DNA from: Candidatus Solibacter sp.
GTDB lineage: Bacteria; Acidobacteriota; Terriglobia; Bryobacterales; Bryobacteraceae
Assembly (NCBI GenBank): GCA_017883345.1
Contig: JADGNT010000353.1
Span: 1 to 5,889, forward strand
Length of the DNA stretch: 5,889 nt
Reading direction: 5' to 3'
The translations under genes were made by a program, and so were the position numbers. The notes below the pieces were generated by a model. It did not search any database. It saw nothing but the letters and a program-made list of their open reading frames with translations, and had not been told where the DNA came from. Below are positions 1-4,759 of the stretch, piece by piece. Numbering within the stretch: position 1 is the stretch's first letter; each line of letters opens with the position of its first letter.

Positions 1-1
1 C

Positions 2-67
2 GCCGCCCGCTGGGTGGGCGGCGGCCGCCAGACGGTCTGGGGCAAGGGCGACGTCCGCGTGCTGTGA
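2..67 (+). CDS. C-terminal end of an unidentified protein (5' end outside window)
   Basis: An open frame enters from the left edge and stops at TGA 65-67, giving 21 residues that end VGGGRQTVWGKGDVRVL. The codons mostly end in G or C (GCC, CGC, GTC, CTG), as in the confident genes nearby. There is no start codon because the gene begins outside the window. The short tail, with alternating small or hydrophobic and glycine residues, resembles the final beta strands of amidohydrolase-like enzymes, but 21 residues are too few to name a family. No terminator hairpin with a T-tract follows the stop codon. I am moderately sure that this is a real gene end and do not know its function. Confidence 0.4.
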   Translation, partial: AARWVGGGRQTVWGKGDVRVL

Positions 68-106
68 GGGGGCAGGGAGGCGCTTGGAGTTTGAGGCATT
101 CTTCTT

Positions 107-146
107 GACGCGGAGGCGCGGAGGCGCGGAGAAACACGCGGAGAGG
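107..146. repeat. Short tandem repeat of CGGAGGCG-like units in a gene-free gap
   Basis: Two exact copies of CGGAGGCG (111-118 and 119-126) are followed by the degenerate copies CGGAGAAA (127-134) and CGGAGAGG (139-146). The repeat lies in the gap 68-244 between the left-edge gene and the end of the zinc-ribbon gene. I see no gene in that gap and no convincing terminator for either flank. From general experience, CGCGGAG-type low-complexity runs recur between genes in several bacterial phyla. Whether this one is dispersed in its own genome cannot be judged from a single copy. Confidence 0.5.
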
Positions 147-244
147 ACATGAAGACATAAGGGTTGACAGGCGCGGCTTCGACTGAGGGGGAGAAAATCA
201 AAGCCAAAGAGCGCGCGGAGGAAGCGGAGACGGGCTGCCCCCCC

Positions 245-679
245 TCATCCCGTGCGGGTGAAGACCAGCACCAGCGCCGCCACCGTCAGCAGCGCAACCA
301 CCACCAGGATCGCCCTGCGCCGCGCCGGGGTCAGCCACTCGATCGCCGTGGCCGCCGCTTCCGTCGCCATCAGGGTTTGCATCCATCGCCGCTGTACCGG
401 ACCCGGCAGATGGCGCATCGCTTTGGCGATCTCTTGCCGCCCGCGGCGGTCGGCAATCAGGATGGTCGCCGAATTCGCCCCGTTGGTCGATTTCAAGAGC
501 CGCGTGCGCAACCCGGCCGGCACCTCATCCACGGAACGGAATACCTGGTCCGTCCCGCTGGCCGAAATCAGCACCGTGGAGGTCTGAAACATCCCCGACG
601 CTTTCTCGTTGACGTCGCCGCAATGCGGACATCGCGTTTCGAATTCCTCGATTTTCTTGCGGCAGCGGCGGCACGTCAT
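245..679 (-). CDS. Zinc-ribbon protein with C-terminal membrane anchor, unknown function
   Basis: This 144-residue protein opens with a zinc ribbon: CRRC at residues 3-6 and CPHC at 17-20 form a four-cysteine metal site. A central soluble part (about 30-120) includes the segment NSATILIADRRGR and has no catalytic motif I recognise. Residues about 123-140 (AILVVVALLTVAALVLVF) form one hydrophobic helix followed by only TRTG. The protein is therefore probably tail-anchored, with the zinc ribbon in the cytoplasm. The start ATG (677-679) shares one base with the stop codon of the upstream lysR gene (TGATG), so the two are probably cotranscribed and translationally coupled. No Shine-Dalgarno site is needed if ribosomes reinitiate there. 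Other zinc-ribbon proteins with a C-terminal helix occur in many bacteria without assigned roles. The gene call is firm and the function is unknown. Confidence 0.8.
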   Translation of the reverse strand: MTCRRCRKKIEEFETRCPHCGDVNEKASGMFQTSTVLISASGTDQVFRSVDEVPAGLRTRLLKSTNGANSATILIADRRGRQEIAKAMRHLPGPVQRRWMQTLMATEAAATAIEWLTPARRRAILVVVALLTVAALVLVFTRTG

Positions 680-1611
680 CAGGCGACAACCCGGGGGGCC
701 TTGGGCTTCTCTTTCGCGGTCCCCAACTCTTCTCCTACATTATCCAGCACAATCTGGATAAATCCCAAGGCCGCCTTGGATAACGCTTTGTCCTTGCGGT
801 AAATCAGTCCCAAACGGCGCACCATCGGTTCCGGCGCCAGCGGGATCGACCGCAGCTTGCCGGCCGCGATCTCTTCGCGGCAGTTCGAGACCGCCACGAA
901 GCTCACGCCCAAACCCGCGATCACAAAGTGCTTCATCATCTCCGTGGAATCCAGTTCCATGGAGATGCGGACGTCGTCTTCCACCACTTCCAGCCACTCG
1001 TTCAGCCGCGTGCGCGTCTTGCCGTGCTTGGGCAGCACCAGGTAGTACTCGGTAACGTCCTGCGCGGCCACCGACGCGCGGCCGGCCAGCGGATGTCCCG
1101 CCGGCACGATGAGGCGGATCTCGTCCCGGTAGATGTTCACTACCTGCAAGCGCTTCTCTTCCACCGGCAGTTGGACCAGCCCGAAATCGGCCGAGTTTTC
1201 CATCACGGCTTCCACAACCCGCGAACCGTAGCTGCGCAGCACCTGTAATTGCACCGACTGGAACTGCTCGCGATACTCCGAAAACACCTTAGGGAGAACG
1301 TAAATACAGGTGGCCTCGTTGCCCGCGATCACCAGTTCGCCTCGAGGGTTGGTCTCCAGTTCCGCGATAACGTCCTGGGCGCGGCGCCGCAGATCCAGCA
1401 TCTGCTCCGCGTACTCGACGAAAATCTTGCCCGCCGTGGTCAGCGAAATCCGGCTGCCGAAACGTTCGAACAGGTCCGCGCGCAGTTCCTGCTCCAGTTG
1501 CCGCACCTGCGCGCTGATCGCGGGTTGCGTGCGGTAACAGGTCTGGGCGGCTTTCGAGAAACTCTTCAGCCGGACGATTTCCAGGAACGTGTGGAGCTGA
1601 TCGAAGTCCAT
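679..1611 (-). CDS. LysR-family transcriptional regulator
   Basis: The 310-residue product matches the LysR-type regulator layout and usual length of about 300. The N-terminal winged helix-turn-helix covers about residues 1-60 (FSKAAQTCYRTQPAISAQVRQLE at 18-40, then LFERFGSRISLTTAGKIF). A linker helix runs to about 88. A periplasmic-binding-protein-like effector domain follows from about 90 (GELVIAGNEATCIYVLPKVF) to 295. Such proteins bind DNA as tetramers and respond to a small molecule. The effector here cannot be read from sequence, although CysL/CbbR-like members are the nearest in feel. The start ATG at 1609-1611 fits the family N-terminus (MDFDQLHTFLEIV), though no good Shine-Dalgarno site precedes it. 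The stop codon overlaps the start of the zinc-ribbon gene. LysR regulators often control a divergent neighbour and themselves, which here would be the exported-protein gene to the right. Confidence 0.95.
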   Translation of the reverse strand: MDFDQLHTFLEIVRLKSFSKAAQTCYRTQPAISAQVRQLEQELRADLFERFGSRISLTTAGKIFVEYAEQMLDLRRRAQDVIAELETNPRGELVIAGNEATCIYVLPKVFSEYREQFQSVQLQVLRSYGSRVVEAVMENSADFGLVQLPVEEKRLQVVNIYRDEIRLIVPAGHPLAGRASVAAQDVTEYYLVLPKHGKTRTRLNEWLEVVEDDVRISMELDSTEMMKHFVIAGLGVSFVAVSNCREEIAAGKLRSIPLAPEPMVRRLGLIYRKDKALSKAALGFIQIVLDNVGEELGTAKEKPKAPRVVA

Positions 1612-1683
1612 AATTTGCCGGGTGCCCCGCGCGACTCGTTCTCGTTTCCGCGCCAGTGGCGCCCTGCCGCCCTGCCAGGGGTC

Positions 1684-1700
1684 GAGTCAAATTTCAACTC
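1684..1700. promoter_or_regulatory. Imperfect dyad upstream of lysR, possible regulator site
   Basis: The sequence GAGT-N9-ACTC with AA and TT inside the spacer is an imperfect inverted repeat (12 of 16 non-central positions match their reverse complement). It lies about 73-89 bp upstream of the lysR start, between that start and the TATAAT box. LysR-type regulators bind interrupted dyads, usually with a T-N11-A core. This one has T-N9-A, so the spacing is not canonical. It is a candidate only. Confidence 0.25.
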
Positions 1701-1749
1701 GGTGGCATAGAAAAGTTTCATTTCCCATGCTCCGGGGTGTTTGGTATGT

Positions 1750-1755
1750 ATTATA
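1750..1755 (-). promoter_or_regulatory. Perfect -10 box, probable lysR promoter
   Basis: Read on the minus strand this is TATAAT, the exact sigma-70 -10 consensus, in an A/T-rich patch of an otherwise GC-rich region. At 17 bp spacing the -35 position (1773-1778, minus-strand TCCGCA) matches only 3 of 6 consensus bases, so the promoter may need an activator. Transcription would start near 1743, leaving a leader of about 130 nt before the lysR ATG. The same patch on the plus strand reads TATTAT (1749-1754), so use by the divergent gene cannot be excluded. Confidence 0.45.
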
Positions 1756-1874
1756 ACAAGGGGTCCGGGTGGTGCGGATTCGGATAATGGGATTGGCGAA
1801 AACGCGATCGCCTGGTGGTCATGGACGCTGCTTCCCGCACCACAGCCCGGCTCCAAACTGCTAATATTTACGCA

Positions 1875-2960
1875 GTGCGCTTCATGCTGCTGTTGGTGCT
1901 GGGCTTTTGTCTGCATGCGCAAACCGGCGAAAATGTTCTCCTGGTAGTCAACAGGAACGTCCCGCTTTCCCGCCAGATCGCCGACTACTACCGCCCCCGC
2001 CGCTCCGTGCCGGTGAAGAACGTCTGCACCATCGATACCACTGGCGATGAAGAGATCCAGTGGAGGGTCTACGAAGAGCAGATCGAACGCCCCATCGGCG
2101 AATGTCTGAAGAAAGCCGGTCTGGTCGACAAGGTTCTCTACATCGTCACCACGATGGGAGTTCCGCTCAAGGTGGATGGCCCCGGGGCGCACCAGCTCTC
2201 CGAGCGCGCCTCGGTGGACAGCGAACTGGCGCTGCTCTACTCCAAGCTCCAGGGCACGCGGTACTCGCGCGTCGGAGGTATCCCCAACCCTTTCTTCATG
2301 CGGCGCGATTCGCGCTTCCAGCATCCCGCCTTCCCCATCTATCTCGTCACCCGCCTGGCCGCCTACGATTTGGCCGACGTCGAGGCGATGATCGATCGCT
2401 CGCTCCAGGCCCGCAATCGCGGCAAGTTCGTGATCGACCTGCAATCGGCGAAAGACGAACCCGGCAACGACTGGCTGCGCACCGCCGCCATGCTGCTGCC
2501 CGCCCGCCGCGTGGTGCTCGACGAAACCACGCGCCCGCTCTACAACCAGACCGACGTCATCGGCTACGCCAGTTGGGGCTCCAACGACGATCACCGCACC
2601 CAGCGGCTGCTCCACTTCCAATGGCTGCCCGGCGCCATCGCCGCCGAATTCGTCTCCACCAGCGCACGCACCTTCCGGCGTCCGCCCGACACCTGGGCGC
2701 CCACCGCCAGTTGGGAGGACAAGTCGCGTTATTTCGCCGAGAGCCCGCAGGGGCTGGTCGCCGACCTGATCCACGAGGGCGCCACCGGAGCCAGCGGCAA
2801 CACCTACGAGCCTTACCTCAACGCCTGTGTTCGTCCCGACTACCTGCTCCCCGCTTACCATCAGGGGCGCAACCTTGCCGAGTCCTACTACCTTTCCCTG
2901 GTCTACCTGAGCTGGCAAAGCGTCATCGTGGGCGACCCGCTGTGCGCGCTGAAGCCGTAG
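1875..2960 (+). CDS. Exported TIGR03790-family protein, function unknown
   Basis: With the GTG start at 1875 the product has 361 residues. A short signal peptide (MRFMLLLVLGFCLHA, cut before QTGENVL) predicts export. The mature part has the order I associate with TIGR03790: ENVLLVVN at 19-26, ADYYRPRRSVPVKNV, YIVTTMGVPLKV at 89-100, SVDSELAL at 113-120, GYASWGSND at 230-238, HEGATGASGN at 300-309 followed by YEPYL, and a C-terminal GRNLAESYY...VGDPLC ending at 357. No biochemical role is known to me. Upstream in-frame starts exist (GTG 1815, ATG 1821) and an ATG lies at 1884. I prefer 1875 because it gives a compact signal peptide and because codons 1821-1874 lack the C/G-ending bias of the gene body. 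No Shine-Dalgarno site precedes any of these. TAATAT at 1862-1867 sits at leaderless distance from 1875, and GATAAT at 1783-1788 is another weak -10. The gene is divergent from lysR and convergent with higBA. Confidence 0.85.
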   Translation: MRFMLLLVLGFCLHAQTGENVLLVVNRNVPLSRQIADYYRPRRSVPVKNVCTIDTTGDEEIQWRVYEEQIERPIGECLKKAGLVDKVLYIVTTMGVPLKVDGPGAHQLSERASVDSELALLYSKLQGTRYSRVGGIPNPFFMRRDSRFQHPAFPIYLVTRLAAYDLADVEAMIDRSLQARNRGKFVIDLQSAKDEPGNDWLRTAAMLLPARRVVLDETTRPLYNQTDVIGYASWGSNDDHRTQRLLHFQWLPGAIAAEFVSTSARTFRRPPDTWAPTASWEDKSRYFAESPQGLVADLIHEGATGASGNTYEPYLNACVRPDYLLPAYHQGRNLAESYYLSLVYLSWQSVIVGDPLCALKP

Positions 2961-2980
2961 GCGCGCCTGGAGGTGCGCGC
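2961..2980. terminator. GC hairpin directly after the TIGR03790 stop, possible terminator
   Basis: GCGCGC at 2961-2966 pairs with GCGCGC at 2975-2980, with C2967-G2973 as an extra pair around a bulged T, and begins at the base after the TAG stop. No T-tract follows, so it is not a classical intrinsic terminator. It could slow polymerase or protect the mRNA 3' end. Confidence 0.3.
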
Positions 2981-3021
2981 GTGACCGATGGGCGTTGCAA
3001 GTCGCGTTATCGGAAAGCGCG

Positions 3022-3046
3022 CCGCCATGGCGGACCTGTACGGTCC
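3022..3046. repeat. Two overlapping inverted repeats in the convergent gap
   Basis: CCGCCATGGCGG (3022-3033) is a perfect 12-bp palindrome. Overlapping its end, GGACC (3032-3036) and GGTCC (3042-3046) form a 5-bp-arm inverted repeat with a 5-nt loop. They lie between two converging genes, downstream of both the TIGR03790 gene and higA. A role in bidirectional termination is possible, but no T-tract is present on either strand. The rest of 2981-3111 shows nothing I can call. Confidence 0.3.
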
Positions 3047-3111
3047 AGTTTCCACAGGCGCCGTGTATCTGCCGCCGACGCGAGCAGGCGTTCGCAGTCG
3101 GGTTCCGTGAG

Positions 3112-3441
3112 TCATGCTGCGACCGTGCGCCGCCGGACCTGTCTCTCGATCGTCTTCAACGACTTGTGCCGGGTCAGAAGCAATTCGTAGTCCCTCTGAA
3201 TATTCATCCAGAAATCGGCGCTGGTGCCGAAGTGCCGCGCCAGACGCAAAGCTGTATCGGCGGTGATCCCGCGGCGCTCGTTGACGATCTGGCTGATGCG
3301 CGTGACCGGTACGTGCAGTTCCAAAGCAAGGCCATTGATCGAAATTCCCAGCGGCTTCATGAATTCCTCACGGAGCATTTCGCCTGGGTGAACCGGAGGA
3401 CGGGTGATATTCCAGCCGCCTTCAGGACGCATGATGCTCAT
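3112..3441 (-). CDS. higA: HigA-type antitoxin, XRE-family DNA-binding protein
   Basis: The 109-residue product is a HigA/VapI antitoxin. It shows the family HPGEML motif at residues 18-23, then an XRE helix-turn-helix at about 33-62 (LGISINGLALELHVPVTRISQIVNERRGIT written in part), then the signature FGTSADFWMNIQ at 71-82. It should bind and neutralise the upstream-encoded HigB and repress the shared promoter. The ATG at 3439-3441 has a strong Shine-Dalgarno site (GGAGGGAG) 7 nt away, better than the toxin's, which fits the need for antitoxin excess. A second in-frame ATG three codons in (3430-3432) is possible. The gene starts 17 nt after the higB stop, in the same operon. The basic tail (KTIERQVRRRTVAA) extends a little past the usual family end. 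Confidence 0.93.
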   Translation of the reverse strand: MSIMRPEGGWNITRPPVHPGEMLREEFMKPLGISINGLALELHVPVTRISQIVNERRGITADTALRLARHFGTSADFWMNIQRDYELLLTRHKSLKTIERQVRRRTVAA

Positions 3442-3448
3442 ATCTTCG

Positions 3449-3456
3449 CTCCCTCC
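3449..3456 (-). promoter_or_regulatory. Strong ribosome binding site of higA
   Basis: The minus strand reads GGAGGGAG here, in the 17-nt gap between higB and higA, 7 nt before the ATG at 3441. It is the clearest Shine-Dalgarno site in the window and supports that start over the ATG three codons later. Confidence 0.7.
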
Positions 3457-3458
3457 AT

Positions 3459-3737
3459 TTAGTGGTAATCGACAATTTCCACATCGTAAACGCCATCACT
3501 CTCCCATCGGAAACAGATGCGCCATCGATCGCTGATGCGAATGCTGTGCAACCCGGCCCGATCACCCCTTAGAGCCTCCAACCGGTTCCCCGGAGGTACA
3601 TTCAGTTCATCGAGTGTAGTGACCGAATCGATCTGGACCAGTTTGCGCACCGCTACGCGGGCGATCGAATTCCAACGGCGGCTCATTCCGGTCTCGAAGA
3701 GCGCCCTAGTTTGTTTTTCCGCGAAGCTTCTAATCAC
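3459..3737 (-). CDS. higB: HigB-type toxin of the RelE superfamily
   Basis: The 92-residue product has the HigB/RelE 'plasmid killer' pattern: an MIRSF opening, LNVPPGNRLEALRGDRAG at 45-62, HSIRISDRWRICFRW at 64-78, and a C-terminal DVEIVDYH. Related toxins cleave mRNA on the ribosome. The final Asp90-Tyr91-His92 coincide with residues known to matter in Proteus HigB, whereas the position of its His54 is Glu here, which I believe is common in the 'RLEALKGDR' subgroup. The GTG start (3735-3737) is chosen because it yields the conserved MIRSF. No ATG, GTG or TTG lies between it and the in-frame TAA at 3765-3767. The AAGGAG at 3737-3742 overlaps this GTG and so cannot serve it normally. The toxin-first order with higA 17 nt downstream is the typical higBA layout. 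GC content is lower than in the flanking core genes. Confidence 0.92.
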   Translation of the reverse strand: MIRSFAEKQTRALFETGMSRRWNSIARVAVRKLVQIDSVTTLDELNVPPGNRLEALRGDRAGLHSIRISDRWRICFRWESDGVYDVEIVDYH

Positions 3738-3748
3738 TCCTTTTTCAT
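3734..3748 (-). other. Four-codon ORF (MKKE) overlapping the higB start
   Basis: On the minus strand ATG AAA AAG GAG TGA runs from 3748 to 3734 and its TGA overlaps the higB GTG as GTGA, in a different frame. It could be chance. It could also be a minimal leader whose termination hands ribosomes to the toxin start, which would explain how a GTG with a misplaced Shine-Dalgarno site is used. It has no clear ribosome binding site of its own. Confidence 0.2.
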
Positions 3749-3749
3749 T

Positions 3750-3770
3750 GTATAACGAGTTCCGTTATAC
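3750..3770. promoter_or_regulatory. Palindromic operator/promoter of higBA
   Basis: GTATAACG (3750-3757) and CGTTATAC (3763-3770) form a perfect inverted repeat with 8-bp arms and a 5-nt spacer, ending 12 bp upstream of the higB GTG. Both arms carry -10-like hexamers on the minus strand: TATAAC at 3769-3764, and TACAAT at 3752-3747, which runs just past the arm. No good -35 is seen for either. An XRE antitoxin dimer typically binds such a dyad and blocks the promoter, so HigA or the HigBA complex is the expected ligand. Confidence 0.7.
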
Positions 3771-4031
3771 CGCTAGCGTCATGACGCGGCCCCCGGCACC
3801 CAGTCCAAAGCCAGTAAGCCGGATCGCGCCCGTCCGAAGACTGGATCGGTGGACCAGTATATTCCTGCCAACGCCCGTCTCGTAGATGTGCCCCTCAGCC
3901 TCTTCTTCGTGGAAAAAGGGCGTTTGCAGCGATCGTCCCGCCGATAACGACACAGGGCTTGGAAGGGCCGATAGCCGTTACGAAACCACCAGGAATCGGT
4001 CCACCAGCCCTTCCCTGCACGCCCACGACGC
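3771..4031. other. Gene-free stretch with broken open frames
   Basis: Between the higBA operator and the response-regulator promoter I recognise no complete gene. A plus-strand frame is open from 3777 to the TAA at 3945-3947 (its most protein-like part reads SVDQYIPANARLVDVP) but has only a weak GTG inside and no ribosome binding site. On the minus strand, one frame reading GGPIPGGFVTAIGPSKPCVV stops at 3895-3897, and an adjacent frame from GTG 3953 reaches TAA 3765-3767. None shows the codon bias of the neighbouring genes. This may be the eroded remains of a gene or simple intergenic DNA. I see no tRNA, riboswitch or T-tract terminator. Confidence 0.35.
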
Positions 4032-4060
4032 GTGACCCAGCGCGCCCCACGTGGTAAATT
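4032..4060 (+). promoter_or_regulatory. Promoter of the two-component operon, probably leaderless
   Basis: GTGACC at 4032-4037 matches TTGACA at 4 of 6 positions, and TAAATT at 4055-4060 matches TATAAT at 4 of 6, with exactly 17 bp between them. TGG at 4052-4054 adds an extended -10 TGn. The -10 ends 6 nt before the GTG start codon, which places the transcription start at about 4067, the first base of the gene. No Shine-Dalgarno sequence lies in between, so a leaderless mRNA is the simplest reading. Confidence 0.5.
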
Positions 4061-4066
4061 CGAGCC

Positions 4067-4759
4067 GTGAACATCCTGCTGGTCGATGACGACGCCGAAC
4101 TCGCCTCCCTCCTCGGTGAGTTCCTCCGCCGCGAAGGCTTTACCGTGGATTCAGCCCATGAGGGCAACCGCGGCCTCGAAAAAGCCCTCCAGCCCGGCGT
4201 CGATCTGGTGGTGCTCGACGTCATGCTCCCGGGCATCGATGGCTTCGAAATCCTGCGCCGGCTCCGCCAGAAATCCGAAGTCCCGGTTCTCATGCTCACC
4301 GCCCGCGGCGAGGATGTCGACCGCATCGTCGGCCTGGAACTTGGCGCCGACGATTACCTTGCCAAGCCTTTCAACCCGCGCGAACTCGCCGCCCGCATCC
4401 GCGCCATCCTGCGCCGCTATGAGCCCCGTTCCGCCGCGCCGGCCAACCGCATCGAGACCAACGGCATCTCGCTCGACCCCGGCGCCCGCGAAGTCTTCGC
4501 CCACGGCAAGCGGGTCGAACTGACCACCTTCGAATTCGATATCCTCGAAATGCTCATGCGCTCCGCCGGCCGCGTGCTTTCCCGCGACGCCCTCATGGAG
4601 AATCTCTATAACCGCAAAGCCACACCCTTCGATCGCTCCATCGACATGCACATCAGCCACCTGCGCAAGAAGCTGGAGTGCGGCGACGATCTCATCAAAA
4701 CCATCCGCGGCGTCGGCTACCAGTTCTGCCGCACGCCCGAGGACGCCGTCACCGAATGA
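4067..4759 (+). CDS. OmpR/CpxR-family response regulator
   Basis: The 230-residue product has a receiver domain (1-115) with acidic residues Asp7-Asp9 after MNILLV, phosphoacceptor Asp51 in VVLDVMLPG, Thr78 in LMLTARG and Lys100 in YLAKPFNPREL. A winged-helix output domain (about 132-224) follows with ELTTFEFDILEML, SRDALMENLYN, SIDMHISHLRKKL and IKTIRGVGYQF. All residues needed for phosphorylation are present. It closely resembles CpxR and RstA, so it should be a DNA-binding activator phosphorylated by the adjacent kinase. The GTG at 4067 is chosen because it puts the conserved N-terminal strand at residue 2 and no earlier in-frame start suits the family. The stop codon overlaps the kinase ATG (ATGA). 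It lies in high-GC DNA with strong C/G-ending codons. I leave the symbol blank because orthology to Enterobacterial cpxR is not shown. Confidence 0.95.
   Translation: MNILLVDDDAELASLLGEFLRREGFTVDSAHEGNRGLEKALQPGVDLVVLDVMLPGIDGFEILRRLRQKSEVPVLMLTARGEDVDRIVGLELGADDYLAKPFNPRELAARIRAILRRYEPRSAAPANRIETNGISLDPGAREVFAHGKRVELTTFEFDILEMLMRSAGRVLSRDALMENLYNRKATPFDRSIDMHISHLRKKLECGDDLIKTIRGVGYQFCRTPEDAVTE

Noticed and set aside
1..23. 8-bp hairpin CGCCGCCC / GGGCGGCG as a terminator
   Set aside because: It lies inside the coding end of the left-edge gene, upstream of its stop codon, and has no T-tract.
164..802. 212-codon plus-strand frame opposite the zinc-ribbon gene
   Set aside because: The translation is R/H/Q-rich with no motif, and the minus strand carries a CxxC zinc ribbon and a membrane helix in one frame.
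1804..1811. GCGATCGC, resembling the cyanobacterial HIP1 palindrome
   Set aside because: It occurs here as an isolated copy. One 8-mer is expected by chance in GC-rich DNA and the gene content does not suggest a cyanobacterium.
1566..2918. 450-codon open frame on the minus strand opposite the TIGR03790 gene
   Set aside because: It is rich in V, G, A and D with no recognisable motif, while the plus strand gives a signal peptide and the conserved TIGR03790 motifs. Only its last 51 codons are kept, as a possible leader ORF.
2060..3190. 376-codon plus-strand frame overlapping the TIGR03790 gene
   Set aside because: It is arginine- and proline-rich (typical of a shifted frame in GC-rich coding DNA) and crosses the true stop codon and into antisense higA.
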